A stretch of DNA of 64,000 bases from Winogradskyella tangerina (GTDB lineage Bacteria; Bacteroidota; Bacteroidia; Flavobacteriales; Flavobacteriaceae), in assembly GCF_003260205.1 (NCBI RefSeq), contig NZ_QERF01000004.1:124001-188000 (forward strand). The letters are read 5' to 3'. Within the stretch, counting starts at the first letter, position 1. Every line of letters starts with the position of its first letter. The translations under genes were made by a program, and so were the position numbers. This document shows positions 36,236 to 45,319 of this stretch, piece after piece. The notes below the pieces were generated by a model. It was not told the DNA's origin. It did no database searches and was given only the letters and a program-made list of their open reading frames with translations.

Positions 36236-36292
36236 TTATAGAATTGCTTTAGTATGGGTTAACAGTTTTTTTAACAGTAAATAAATCAACTG

Positions 36293-37573
36293 CTAAAGCT
36301 CCTTCCTCACAATAGTTTGCTTACGATCTGGTCCTACAGAAACGATTGTAATAGGAATATGTAATTCGTTTTCTAGAAACTCGACATAGTCATTAAATTC
36401 TTTAGGTAATTGAGATGCCTCCGTCATACCTGTGAGATCTTCAGACCAACCTTTCATTTCAGTGTAGATTGGAGACACGTTTTCCTCTTCGATGTTATAA
36501 GGAAGATGATGGATCGTTTCCCCTTTATAATAGTACGCGGTGCACACTTTTAGCGTGTCAAAACCAGATAACACATCACCTTTCATCATAATAAGTTGGG
36601 TAACACCGTTCACCTGGCATGCATAACGTAAAGCTACTAGATCTAACCAACCACAGCGTCTTGGGCGACCAGTAGTAGCTCCAAATTCGTGACCAACACG
36701 TCCCATGGTTTCGCCGTCTTCATCAAACAACTCAGTAGGGAATGGCCCAGAACCAACACGTGTTGTGTAGGCCTTAAATATTCCGAAGACATCACCAATA
36801 TTGCTAGGTGCAACACCCAAACCAGTGCAGGCACCAGCCGCAGTTGTATTCGATGAGGTTACATACGGATAGGTTCCGAAGTCGATATCTAAAAGCGATC
36901 CTTGGGCACCTTCCGCTAGTATAGATTTTCCCGAGGTCTGTGCCTTATGAATATATTCTTCTGAATCAATAAATTTGAGAGTTTTCAAAGTTTCGATGGC
37001 CTCGAAGAAGTCTGTTTCAAGCTCTCCTAAATCATACTGGATATCTACATTGTAGAAATCGATCATAGCTTCGTGCTTGTCAGCTAATGCTCTGTATTTT
37101 GTTTTCCAATTAGACAATTCAATATCACCAACTCTTATGCCGTTTCTTCCTGTTTTGTCCATATAAGTTGGTCCGATTCCTTTTAAAGTCGAACCAATTT
37201 TTGCCTTCCCTTTTGAAGCCTCGCTTGCTGCATCTAAAAGGCGATGTGTTGGCAGAATGATATGAGCTTTACGAGAAATGTAAAGGGATTTTTTATAATC
37301 TACATTTTGCTCGTCGAGCTTATCAAGTTCTTTCTTAAAGATCACAGGATCAATGACAACACCATTACCTACAAGGTTAATTGTGTTATCGTGAAAAATC
37401 CCAGAAGGAATTGTATGTAAGACGTGTTTTCGTCCGTTGAATACCAAGGTATGACCTGCATTAGGGCCACCTTGAAATCTTGCAATAATGTCGTATTTGG
37501 AGGTGAATACATCAACAATTTTTCCTTTGCCTTCGTCACCCCATTGTAAACCTAGTAGTAAATCTACCGCCAT
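36293..37573 (-). CDS. purA: Adenylosuccinate synthetase
   Basis: 426 aa, full length. The GTP-binding loop GLQWGDEGKGK is at residues 8-18, followed by GGPNAGHTLVFNG, KGIGPTYMDKTGRNGIRVGD, TEGAQG-like LAEGAQGSLLDIDFGTYP and TTGRPRRCGWLDLVALRYA. It makes adenylosuccinate from IMP and Asp in AMP synthesis. It lies between the OstA-like gene and the Fur-family gene in one minus-strand run. Confidence 0.97.
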   Translation of the reverse strand: MAVDLLLGLQWGDEGKGKIVDVFTSKYDIIARFQGGPNAGHTLVFNGRKHVLHTIPSGIFHDNTINLVGNGVVIDPVIFKKELDKLDEQNVDYKKSLYISRKAHIILPTHRLLDAASEASKGKAKIGSTLKGIGPTYMDKTGRNGIRVGDIELSNWKTKYRALADKHEAMIDFYNVDIQYDLGELETDFFEAIETLKTLKFIDSEEYIHKAQTSGKSILAEGAQGSLLDIDFGTYPYVTSSNTTAAGACTGLGVAPSNIGDVFGIFKAYTTRVGSGPFPTELFDEDGETMGRVGHEFGATTGRPRRCGWLDLVALRYACQVNGVTQLIMMKGDVLSGFDTLKVCTAYYYKGETIHHLPYNIEEENVSPIYTEMKGWSEDLTGMTEASQLPKEFNDYVEFLENELHIPITIVSVGPDRKQTIVRKEL

Positions 37574-37586
37574 GTTAAAAAGTTAG

Positions 37587-38039
37587 TTAGTCGTCTGCTT
37601 TACGGTTGCCGTAAAAGTATAGTGAATGATTAGTTATCTCAATGTCAAAAACCTCTTCGATGGTTTTTTTAATAGATTGAATGCGAGGATCACAGAATTC
37701 TATAACTTCTCCAGTGTCTGTCAATATAACGTGATCGTGCTGCTTATCGAAATAAGACTTCTCGTAATGTGCCTGATTCTGTCCGAATTGATGCTTTCTT
37801 ACCAAATTACAATCTAAGAGTAATTCTATGGTGTTATAGAGCGTTGCTCTACTTACACGATAGTTTTTATTCTTCATTTTGATATACAAGGATTCGATAT
37901 CAAAATGCTCTTCACTATCGTAAATTTCTTGAAGTATAGCATAGCGTTCAGGTGTTTTTCTATGTCCTTTTTCTTCAAGGAATTGTGTAAACACACGCTT
38001 TACGATTTCCTGATTACTTTCTTCTGTTGTTGCATTCAT
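37587..38039 (-). CDS. Fur family metal-dependent transcriptional regulator
   Basis: 150 aa from the ATG at 38039. A winged helix ([33 protein letters not shown]) and a dimer/metal domain with [19 protein letters not shown] are present. The Cys pair of the structural zinc site found in many Fur proteins (CxxC before GxVxEF) is absent here, which is common in this phylum. A TTG four codons upstream is not used because it would overlap the -7 box. It may control iron or peroxide genes; the target is unknown. The ATG is only 9 bp from its -7 box. Confidence 0.9.
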   Translation of the reverse strand: MNATTEESNQEIVKRVFTQFLEEKGHRKTPERYAILQEIYDSEEHFDIESLYIKMKNKNYRVSRATLYNTIELLLDCNLVRKHQFGQNQAHYEKSYFDKQHDHVILTDTGEVIEFCDPRIQSIKKTIEEVFDIEITNHSLYFYGNRKADD

Positions 38040-38048
38040 AATAAGGTG

Positions 38049-38056
38049 CAAATTTA
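38049..38056 (-). promoter_or_regulatory. -7 box of the Fur-family gene
   Basis: Minus-strand TAAATTTG ends 9 bp before the ATG at 38039, so the untranslated leader must be very short. Confidence 0.55.
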
Positions 38057-38142
38057 CGTAAAATTTAAGGAATTAATAAGCGAGCCTTGTGTTTTAAGTT
38101 GAAAGAAATCAACAAGTTTTCAAGATTCTAAATCTTATTAAA

Positions 38143-40350
38143 CTATACCCTAGTCACTTTATCTATCCCGTTTATTTTTTTGAGTTTATCGATAAGGTTT
38201 TTAAGCATGTTCTGATTCTTCACTTCAACAGTAATATCGCCATTAAAAATCCCATCTTCACTAGAAAAACTGATACTTTTCATATTTACATGAAGGTTTT
38301 CAGAAATCAGCTTTGTAATATCGTTAACTAATCCAAGGTTGTCAATACCAGACAGCTTAATGCTAGATGTATAGGTGCGTTGCGACGAATCTATCCACTT
38401 GGCCGACATGATTCGGTAGGCATAATTAGACTGAAGACTTACTGCATTTGGACAATTCTTTTTATGCACCTTTATGCCATCATTAACCGTTAGAAATCCA
38501 AACACTTTATCTCCAGGTATTGGGTTACAGCAGTTCGCTAAAGTGTAGCTTAGGCGCTCTTCCTCCTTACCAAAAACCAACATATCGTACTTAGAAGTGA
38601 TTTCTTCTTTGTCGATATCCTTCGGTACTTCGGGCTTACGAATTCGGTTTTTAATGTAACTCATAAAAGCATTGCTGCGCGAAGACGCAAAAGCTTTGAG
38701 TTTTGCATTGTCGATAGTTCCTATTCCAACGCGATAAAAAAGATCTAAAGAGGTTTTTAGTTTGAAGTAATTCACCAATTCATTAACCGCTTTTTCATTT
38801 AAAGTAATCTTCAGCTGCTTTAATTTGCGTCTTAATATTTCCTTACCTTCTTCGGCAATCTCTTTAGTATGGGCATTTAAGGCCGATTTGATCTTACTTC
38901 GTGCTCTTGCTGTTGTGGCATAATCTAACCAGTTAGCATTGGGCTTAGAATTTTCTGAAGTTAATATCTCTACCCGATCTCCACTTTGTAGTTCGTAACT
39001 TAATGGGACAAGTTTGCCATTTACTTTAGCACCTCGCGTGGTCATCCCGACCTCAGTGTGAATACTAAACGCAAAATCGAGAGGCGTTGCACCTTTTGGA
39101 AGCGATTTTAAATCGCCCTTTGGTGAAAAGACAAATATCTCTTTTGAATAAAGGTTGAGTTTGAATTGCTCTACGAAATCTACAGCATCAGCTTCATTAT
39201 TTTCTAATGCCTCCTGGAGTTTATTGATCCACAGATCTAGGTTATCTTCCTTATCATTGGCATTTTTGTATTTATAATGCGCCGCATAACCTTTTTCGGC
39301 AATCTCATTCATGCGTTCGCTACGAATTTGAACTTCAACCCAGCGACTTTTTGGTCCAACTACAGTGATGTGCAAGGCTTCATATCCTGTAGATTTGGGC
39401 GATGAAATCCAATCGCGCAATCGTATTGGGTTTGGTGTAAAGTGATCTGTTACGATCGAATAGATCTTCCAAGCGAGGAATTTTTCATTTTCAATATCGG
39501 ACTTATAGATAATTCTAACAGCAAACTTATCGTAAACTTCATCAAATGCAACGCCTTGTTTTACCATCTTCCGACGGATACTGAAAATGGACTTTGGGCG
39601 TCCCTTAATTTCGTAATTAAGGCCTTCCTTATTCAAGGACTTTTCAATGACCTCAGAAAATGCTTTAATGTAAGCGTCTTGTTCTTCCTTACTTTCCTGC
39701 ATTTTCTCCTCAATGTCATTATAGACTTCAGGTTCAGTATATTTTAAACCTAAGTCTTCGAGCTCTGTCTTAATATTGTAAAGCCCAATTCTATGGGCTA
39801 AAGGTGCATAGATGTATAAGGTTTCAGAAGCGATTTTAACCTGCTTATCGTCACGCATAGAATCCATCGTTTGCATATTGTGCAAACGGTCGGCGATTTT
39901 AATAATGATTACCCGAACATCCTCATTTAGTGTGAGTAACATCTTGCGGAAGTTTTCTGCTTGAAGCGAGACATCCATATCCTTTTTTAAAGAGGAAATT
40001 TTTGTGAGCCCATCTACAATTCTGGCAACGGTTTCACCAAAAAGTCGTTCAATGTCTGCAATGGTATAACTCGGATTGTCCTCAACCACATCATGAAGTA
40101 GAGCAGAAGCAATGGAAGTTGCATCTAAACCAATTTCTTGCGCCACAATTTTTGCAACTGCAATAGGATGAAAAATATAGGCTTCGCCAGATTTTCGCCG
40201 CTGATCTTTATGCGCATCTAAAGCCACCTCAAACGCCTGACGAATTAGCTTTTTATCGTCTTTGGTTAAGGTCTGATAGCTCACTCTAAGTAGCTCTTTA
40301 TAAGCCTTAGCAATAGCAGCGTTTTCTTTTTCAATATCCACTTCAGTCAT
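38143..40350 (-). CDS. RelA/SpoT family (p)ppGpp synthetase/hydrolase
   Basis: 735 aa from ATG 40350. An intact HD hydrolase domain is seen (HPIAVAKIVAQEIGLDATS, ALLHDVVEDNP, RLHNMQTMDSMRDDK). The synthetase domain (KGRPKSIFSIRRKMVKQG, GYEALHITVVGPKSRW) follows, then TGS (LPKGATPLDFAFSIHTEVG) and a C-terminal ACT domain. The intact hydrolase residues make a bifunctional SpoT/Rel enzyme likely; it sets the stringent-response alarmone level. The ATG at residue 13 of the longest frame is preferred over an upstream TTG. Confidence 0.95.
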   Translation of the reverse strand: MTEVDIEKENAAIAKAYKELLRVSYQTLTKDDKKLIRQAFEVALDAHKDQRRKSGEAYIFHPIAVAKIVAQEIGLDATSIASALLHDVVEDNPSYTIADIERLFGETVARIVDGLTKISSLKKDMDVSLQAENFRKMLLTLNEDVRVIIIKIADRLHNMQTMDSMRDDKQVKIASETLYIYAPLAHRIGLYNIKTELEDLGLKYTEPEVYNDIEEKMQESKEEQDAYIKAFSEVIEKSLNKEGLNYEIKGRPKSIFSIRRKMVKQGVAFDEVYDKFAVRIIYKSDIENEKFLAWKIYSIVTDHFTPNPIRLRDWISSPKSTGYEALHITVVGPKSRWVEVQIRSERMNEIAEKGYAAHYKYKNANDKEDNLDLWINKLQEALENNEADAVDFVEQFKLNLYSKEIFVFSPKGDLKSLPKGATPLDFAFSIHTEVGMTTRGAKVNGKLVPLSYELQSGDRVEILTSENSKPNANWLDYATTARARSKIKSALNAHTKEIAEEGKEILRRKLKQLKITLNEKAVNELVNYFKLKTSLDLFYRVGIGTIDNAKLKAFASSRSNAFMSYIKNRIRKPEVPKDIDKEEITSKYDMLVFGKEEERLSYTLANCCNPIPGDKVFGFLTVNDGIKVHKKNCPNAVSLQSNYAYRIMSAKWIDSSQRTYTSSIKLSGIDNLGLVNDITKLISENLHVNMKSISFSSEDGIFNGDITVEVKNQNMLKNLIDKLKKINGIDKVTRV

Positions 40351-40434
40351 AAGAACTAAAGTAGTCAATAGAGTTTTAACCTGCAAGCGAATTTATAGAT
40401 AAAGGAGGGAGTGATTTTTTGTCAGGAAATGAGA

Positions 40435-40515
40435 TTATTCTGTAAATCTTTTAGCAATAATTTTGGAGGCTGGTTTACCTCGTGGTGTAAAATCGAGATC
40501 GATTTTTCCCTCTTT
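40435..40515 (-). pseudogene. Possible coding remnant (C-terminal fragment)
   Basis: In the 257-bp gap upstream of rel, a 26-codon minus-strand frame closed by TAA reads KIDLDFTPRGKPASKII followed by AKRFTE. It has no start codon and is preceded by stops, but reads like a protein C-terminus (basic, Pro/Gly-containing). I could not assign a family. The DNA also contains a perfect AAAATCGA-ga-TCGATTTT palindrome (40489-40506), so structure instead of decayed coding is possible. Confidence 0.2.
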
Positions 40516-40607
40516 TCATCAAAATGTATTAATCATGAAAAATTGCATAACGAAAGATACTTATAAAATCTCAAGGATGCTTTTAATGTGTTATGTCAAT
40601 CAATTAA

Positions 40608-41810
40608 TCAGCTGTTTCCAACTAAATAATCTGGTAGACTATCCTTAGCTATTTTTAGCTTTTCATTGATTTCGGAAGTGTCTTTTGGGTCTTCATTGAG
40701 ATAGTAAAGATAGTTAGCATATAGCCAATACATGAGATATCTATTATAATCATCTAACTCTGAATCTGAGATTAAACTTATAAGTTTACGCTCTATCGAT
40801 GCTTTGTCTTCGGCATCGGCGATGGCTCTTCCGATTCTACTAATGGATCCGTAATAGTGATTTTCATGTACATTCTCAGCTCTAAAACTGATACCAAAAA
40901 TTAGGCTGTTGATGTCAATATCTAAGGTCTCTAGTTCTTTGAGGTAGGTCTTTCTTGCAGCATAGGCATAACTACCATCTGATACACGATCGAATCTGTC
41001 ATTCATAATATCGAGATGCGCTTTTAAGAAGACTTCCCAGTTAACAGTTTCGGCCGAAAGTTTTGCAATATTCATGGCGTGAACTCTAGGGCTACTATCC
41101 ATACTACAACTACCAACAACTCTAGTATTTCTCATCTTTTCTAACAGTTCTTCTTTCTTCTGTTTTGAGAGTTTCCTATAATCTTCTGGCATACCAATAT
41201 ATCCGTGTTCTGCCTTTTCATAAATTTTTGTTGAGGTTGTATCGATCATACAATCTGCATATTGGATCATATGAGCGTATTCGTCTTTTAGAGGCTCTTT
41301 TTTGAAGTCTTCGAGTAGATAAAATATTCTGTCACTATCCTTGTCGTAAATCCAGCTTCCTTTAGAATAAAGAGTCATTGGATCTAATTCTTTCTCAATA
41401 GTAAGAACTCGATCGTATTCATTAGCCAGAGATTTAGTACTAAATCTTGTAACCATTTTATCTTGGTAATTTTCATAAACATCATAAACAAGCAATTCTG
41501 GTTTGCTAAAACTTCGATTTGGATATTTTTCTTTGAAGGCTTCGAGTGTGATACCATTTTTAATATCGCGTCTTACCGATCTCGAATTTATATCAATTAC
41601 CAAAACCTTAGCTTGAGGTAAGGCGTAATAGGTTTCTGTGATTTCACAGGCTTTGAATTTCAGATTGAGAGAATCAACAATAAACCTTAATTGCGCTACG
41701 GTCTGTTCATCGTATATCAGTCCGTTAGAGTGGGTTTTGAATTCATTGTATTGTGCGTTAACCTGTAACCCATAAAGGATAAAAATGAAAGAGGTGATGA
41801 TCGTTTTCAT
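40608..41810 (-). CDS. Secreted protein of unknown function
   Basis: 400 aa. A signal peptide (MKTIITSFIFILYGLQVNAQ) precedes a mature part rich in charged helical segments. Two Cys close together (VVGSCSMDSSPRVHAMNIAK) lie near residue 237, and another at ADCMID. I recognise no domain. It is a single gene upstream of rel on the same strand, ending 257 bp before it. Regular codon use and the clean signal peptide support expression. A helical repeat near ISDSELDDYNRYLMYWLY suggests a TPR-like end. Confidence 0.75.
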   Translation of the reverse strand: MKTIITSFIFILYGLQVNAQYNEFKTHSNGLIYDEQTVAQLRFIVDSLNLKFKACEITETYYALPQAKVLVIDINSRSVRRDIKNGITLEAFKEKYPNRSFSKPELLVYDVYENYQDKMVTRFSTKSLANEYDRVLTIEKELDPMTLYSKGSWIYDKDSDRIFYLLEDFKKEPLKDEYAHMIQYADCMIDTTSTKIYEKAEHGYIGMPEDYRKLSKQKKEELLEKMRNTRVVGSCSMDSSPRVHAMNIAKLSAETVNWEVFLKAHLDIMNDRFDRVSDGSYAYAARKTYLKELETLDIDINSLIFGISFRAENVHENHYYGSISRIGRAIADAEDKASIERKLISLISDSELDDYNRYLMYWLYANYLYYLNEDPKDTSEINEKLKIAKDSLPDYLVGNS

Positions 41811-41951
41811 GATGATTGATTTATATTAATAATGAAAGAAGAGGTTCAATTATTGTGATATAAAAGTAAAATCATCAAAAATTACACCAAATAACCAATG
41901 AGTAAAGGACAGTAGTCGGTTAGTTAAGTTAATCAAATGAAGAGTTACGAA

Positions 41952-43184
41952 CTAACTCAAAAGATTTTTAACACGGTCTAATAGTGTAGGATGAGAATAG
42001 TGCATAAATACATAAGCCTTATGCGGCGTAAGGTTACTCAGGCTATTCTTAGATAATTTTTTTAACGAACTCACTAAAGGTTCTGCCTTATAGGTGCTCT
42101 TGGCGTAATCATCGGCCTGGTATTCAAATACGCGAGACACATAGTTCATCACTAAGCCAGTGACTTCAGAAATTGGTGAGTAGAGGAGACCAAAAGCAAT
42201 CAATCCGACATGAAAACTGGGAATTTCAACCCCAATAGCATTAGAAAGCAATGGATTTGAAATAAAAATTGAAAGAACGTACAGTGTTAATCCGGTCAGT
42301 AAAATCGAGGTTACTAAATTGAATATAATATGTTTTCGTTTATAATGGCCAACTTCATGAGCTAGTACGGCAACAATTTCTTCGTCTTCAAGATCGTTTA
42401 TTAGTGTGTCGTAAAGTGTGACGCGTTTTTCACTTCCAAATCCAGAAAAGTATGCATTTGCTTTCGTACTACGTTTTGAGCCATCTATAATGAAGATCTT
42501 GTTTAAACTAAACCCAACAGACTTGGCATATTCAGAAATTTTATGGCGTAAATCGCCTTCTTCCAGCGGTGTTTGCTTATTGAATAAGGGTACGATCAGA
42601 CGAGAATAGAACATATTCATAAAAACTGTAAAAACGGTGACAATCCCCCAGGCATATAACCAAAATTGTTGACCTGTGATTTGATAAAACCAGACGATCA
42701 GTGCAATAATTCCACCTCCAATTATGGCCATCATAAGTAAGCCTTTGAACTTGTCGAGGATAAAAGTGGTCTTTGTAGTTTTATTGAAGCCGAAGCGTTC
42801 TTCGATCACGAAAGTTCGATAATAGGCAAAGGGTGTTGTGATAATATCACTGGCTAGCATGATAATTCCGAAGAAAATAAGGGCAACCACCACGGGTTTA
42901 TCTGAATAACTTCTGGCAATATCATCGACATATTCAAAGCCATCGAGGAACAAAAATGCCAGGGTTAATGACAATGAAAATAACGAAGACCATATACCAA
43001 ACTTGTAATTAGTGGCTTTATAGGTCTGAGATTTTTTATACGCTTCAGCGTCGTAAACATCATTTAATTCCTCGGGAATTGGGTCATTAAAATGCTTTGC
43101 ATTTATGGCATTTAAGATTTTGTCTTTGATAAAATTTATTAGAATTATCCCGATTATAATGTAGAATAGAGCTTCTGCTGTCAT
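41952..43184 (-). CDS. M48 family metalloprotease (Ste24/CAAX prenyl protease 1-like)
   Basis: 410 aa. It has about seven hydrophobic helices; the zinc motif HEVGHYKRKH is near residue 275 and a downstream acidic ligand lies in FEYQADDYAKSTYK. It also has RSTKANAYFSGFGSEKRV and AVLAHEVGHYKRKH as in the Ste24 branch. It is an integral membrane protease, likely for quality control or cleavage near membranes. Single gene; a small gene between inverted repeats follows upstream. Confidence 0.9.
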   Translation of the reverse strand: MTAEALFYIIIGIILINFIKDKILNAINAKHFNDPIPEELNDVYDAEAYKKSQTYKATNYKFGIWSSLFSLSLTLAFLFLDGFEYVDDIARSYSDKPVVVALIFFGIIMLASDIITTPFAYYRTFVIEERFGFNKTTKTTFILDKFKGLLMMAIIGGGIIALIVWFYQITGQQFWLYAWGIVTVFTVFMNMFYSRLIVPLFNKQTPLEEGDLRHKISEYAKSVGFSLNKIFIIDGSKRSTKANAYFSGFGSEKRVTLYDTLINDLEDEEIVAVLAHEVGHYKRKHIIFNLVTSILLTGLTLYVLSIFISNPLLSNAIGVEIPSFHVGLIAFGLLYSPISEVTGLVMNYVSRVFEYQADDYAKSTYKAEPLVSSLKKLSKNSLSNLTPHKAYVFMHYSHPTLLDRVKNLLS

Positions 43185-43189
43185 AGGTT

Positions 43190-43220
43190 AATTTGTAATT
43201 AGTGATGAATAATTGACAAT
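43190..43220. repeat. Left AT-rich inverted repeat flanking the four-helix-bundle gene
   Basis: AATTTGTAATTA (43190-43201) is the exact reverse complement of 43571-43582. The following 17-mer (43204-43220) matches the reverse complement of 43601-43617 at 14 of 17 positions. The order of the two blocks differs between sides. Confidence 0.6.
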
Positions 43221-43222
43221 AA

Positions 43223-43567
43223 TTAATTTTTGGATGATTCAATGATTCTAAATAATATTTTCAAAATACTCGATAATTCAGCGTCAAGTTCATTATATTT
43301 TTCTTCTGAGATGAACTTCGTATCCTTTAAGATTCTTAGCCAATAATGAGTTTCTCGTGCTTCTTTATATGAAATTGACATTTTTGCTCTGAAATCTTTT
43401 TTTGAGATTCCACCAATTGCTTCTTCAACATTGGCTCCTATTGAAGTGCCAGATTTTAAAATTTGACGAGATAAAACATATTCATTTTTTGCCATCAATT
43501 CCTTGCTCAACCAAACTACTTTAACTGCGAAATCATAACTTTTGATGGCAATAATATTTTCCTTCAT
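43223..43567 (-). CDS. Four-helix bundle protein (S23/IVP family)
   Basis: 114 aa. The family marks are YDFAVKVVWLSKEL, LSRQILKSGTSIGANVEEA, AKMSISYKEARETHYWLRIL and a C-terminal LSSILKILFRIIES. These proteins form small four-helix bundles and occur in rRNA intervening sequences, near diversity-generating retroelements and as orphans. Here no retroelement is present. The gene sits between AT-rich inverted repeats that separate M48 and TrmH genes, as if inserted into their junction. Confidence 0.88.
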   Translation of the reverse strand: MKENIIAIKSYDFAVKVVWLSKELMAKNEYVLSRQILKSGTSIGANVEEAIGGISKKDFRAKMSISYKEARETHYWLRILKDTKFISEEKYNELDAELSSILKILFRIIESSKN

Positions 43568-43570
43568 TAT

Positions 43571-43617
43571 TAATTACAAATTCTTAATTATTAATTACAG
43601 ATTGTTCATTATTCATT
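43571..43617. repeat. Right AT-rich inverted repeat flanking the four-helix-bundle gene
   Basis: TAATTACAAATT (43571-43582) pairs with the left copy, and 43601-43617 pairs with 43204-43220. The second block runs over the TAA stop of the downstream rRNA methylase gene. Confidence 0.6.
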
Positions 43618-44409
43618 AATTCGTCTTTGACGAACGGCTTCAAAAATAAGAATTCCCGCAGCAACTGAGACATTCATAGAATCTATAACACCTTGCATAG
43701 GAATACTAATATTTTTATTGGCTGAATCGCGCCAGATTTGAGTTAGGCCAGTAGCTTCTGTACCAACAACGATGGCGGTTGGCAGCGTGTAATCTTGAGT
43801 GTGATAAGGTTCTGATTCTTGAAGAATGGCTGAAAAAATATTGAAATTATATTTCTGTAAAAAAGCAATAGCATGTTCCGAACTGGCCATGGCTATTTCA
43901 GTCGTAAACACACAGCCAACACTAGATCTAATAATATTGGGGTTGTAAAGATCAGATTTTGGATTAGCAATAATTACCGCATCTAAATTCGCGGCATCGG
44001 CAGTTCTCAGTAACGCGCCAATGTTGCCTGGTTTTTCTGGGGCTTCGGCAACTAAGATCAACGGATTTTTAGACCTTAAGTTAAGGTCTTCCAACTCGTG
44101 TGCTTTAGATTTCACAACTGCAATTACACCTTCAGTGGTGTCTCTATGTGCTAATTTCTGAAATACATCTTTCGAGATTTCTATGATTTCAATCCCGTAA
44201 CGACTCATAGCCTGTGCTTCACTTTCAGAAAATAAATCGGGATAAAACAATAAGGTATCAATAGAATAGCCACCTTTGATTGCTAGAGATAATTCGCGCT
44301 TACCTTCAATTAAAAAGGTGCCACTTTTTTTGCGTTCTCTCGATTTTTCTTTCAAGAGTACGAGGCGTTTTATTAAGGGATTTTGTGAGCTTGAAATAAA
44401 TTTTGACAT
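43609..44409 (-). CDS. TrmH/SpoU family RNA 2'-O-methyltransferase
   Basis: 266 aa. The SPOUT motifs are NPNIIRSSVG (motif 1), AIVVGTEATGLT (motif 2) and IPMQGVIDSMNVSVAAGILI (motif 3, knot). An N-terminal L30e-like substrate domain (SSQNPLIKRLVLLKEKSRER) makes it similar to RlmB / TsnR types. It likely methylates rRNA; the site is not deducible. The stop codon lies within the right inverted repeat of the four-helix-bundle gene. Confidence 0.92.
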   Translation of the reverse strand: MSKFISSSQNPLIKRLVLLKEKSRERKKSGTFLIEGKRELSLAIKGGYSIDTLLFYPDLFSESEAQAMSRYGIEIIEISKDVFQKLAHRDTTEGVIAVVKSKAHELEDLNLRSKNPLILVAEAPEKPGNIGALLRTADAANLDAVIIANPKSDLYNPNIIRSSVGCVFTTEIAMASSEHAIAFLQKYNFNIFSAILQESEPYHTQDYTLPTAIVVGTEATGLTQIWRDSANKNISIPMQGVIDSMNVSVAAGILIFEAVRQRRINE

Positions 44410-44417
44410 AATTAAAA

Positions 44418-44425
44418 CAAAAGTA
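44418..44425 (-). promoter_or_regulatory. -7 box of the rRNA methylase gene
   Basis: Minus-strand TACTTTTG ends 8 bp before the ATG at 44409, so the leader is nearly absent. No TTTG at the usual -33 distance. Confidence 0.5.
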
Positions 44426-44478
44426 GTGTAATTTTACAGGATGTAAAACGTCCAACCCATCAACTAAACCACCTAAAC

Positions 44479-45267
44479 ATGAAAAATTTAATCGGATTAT
44501 TAATCATTCTTGTTGTTACCATATCCTGTCAACAAGCAAAAAATAAAACAGATTATTCAAATGATGATCTTGAAATAACCACAAGTATTTATCCAGATAA
44601 TATCACCAAAGTATTTGATGCTCATGGTGGGATCGATACATGGAATACTATGAAAACACTTTCATTTACCATGGAGAAACCAAATGGTAAAGAGGTAACT
44701 ACTACTAACCTTAAAACAAGAGCTGAACGCATTGATGCACCTACATATACTTTAGGGTTCGATGGTGAAAATTTATGGGTTCAAGAGAAAAAAGGACGCG
44801 AATATAAGGGTAACGCTAAATTCTATAAAGGATTGATGATGTATTTTTACGCCATGCCATTTATTGTTGGCGACGACGGCATTTATTACGAGGATGCCGA
44901 GCCCTTAACTTTTGAAGGTAAAACCTATTCTGGAATATTAATTTCTTATGAATCGGGGATAGGAGTCTCACCAGATGATCAGTACATAATTTACTATGAT
45001 GCTGAAACAGGACAAATGGAATGGCTGGGTTATACAGTGACTTTTGGAAAAAATGAAAAGAGTAAAGATTTCCATTTTATTCGCTATAACAATTGGCAAA
45101 CTGTTGAAGGTTTGAAGGTGCCAAAAAGTGTTGATTGGTACACCTACGAAAATTCTAAACCGGTAGCGAAACGAAATACAGTTGAGTTTAACGATATTAT
45201 TCTATCAAAAGAAACTCCTACTGATGCGATGTTTGAAATTCCTGAAGGCGTTCAACCGATGGAATAA
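44479..45267 (+). CDS. Lipoprotein of the DUF6503 type
   Basis: 262 aa. A lipoprotein signal peptide with lipobox Cys at residue 17 (VVTISCQ). The mature part is predominantly beta, with HGGIDTWNTMKTLSFTME, YTLGFDGENLWVQE and YYDAETGQMEWLGYTV as expected for DUF6503, whose fold resembles lipoprotein-carrier (LolA-like) proteins. It probably faces the periplasm or is anchored in the outer membrane. Convergent with the amidohydrolase gene over a shared terminator. The family name is from memory. Confidence 0.78.
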   Translation: MKNLIGLLIILVVTISCQQAKNKTDYSNDDLEITTSIYPDNITKVFDAHGGIDTWNTMKTLSFTMEKPNGKEVTTTNLKTRAERIDAPTYTLGFDGENLWVQEKKGREYKGNAKFYKGLMMYFYAMPFIVGDDGIYYEDAEPLTFEGKTYSGILISYESGIGVSPDDQYIIYYDAETGQMEWLGYTVTFGKNEKSKDFHFIRYNNWQTVEGLKVPKSVDWYTYENSKPVAKRNTVEFNDIILSKETPTDAMFEIPEGVQPME

Positions 45268-45283
45268 AATTTGAAAATCACAT

Positions 45284-45315
45284 AAAAAAAGCGAGCTATT
45301 TAGCTCGCTTTTTTT
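45284..45315. terminator. Bidirectional intrinsic terminator
   Basis: A perfect 15-bp stem (AAAAAAAGCGAGCTA / TAGCTCGCTTTTTTT) with a 2-nt loop. It is shared by the convergent DUF6503 and amidohydrolase genes. Confidence 0.9.
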
Positions 45316-45319
45316 ATTT

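Noticed and set aside
38143..40386. TTG start for the rel gene 12 codons upstream
   Set aside because: The ATG at 40350 gives the typical N-terminus, and the upstream codons (VKTLLTTLVL) do not resemble the family.
43223..43567. Four-helix-bundle protein as sign of a diversity-generating retroelement
   Set aside because: No reverse transcriptase, template repeat or variable-repeat target is visible nearby.
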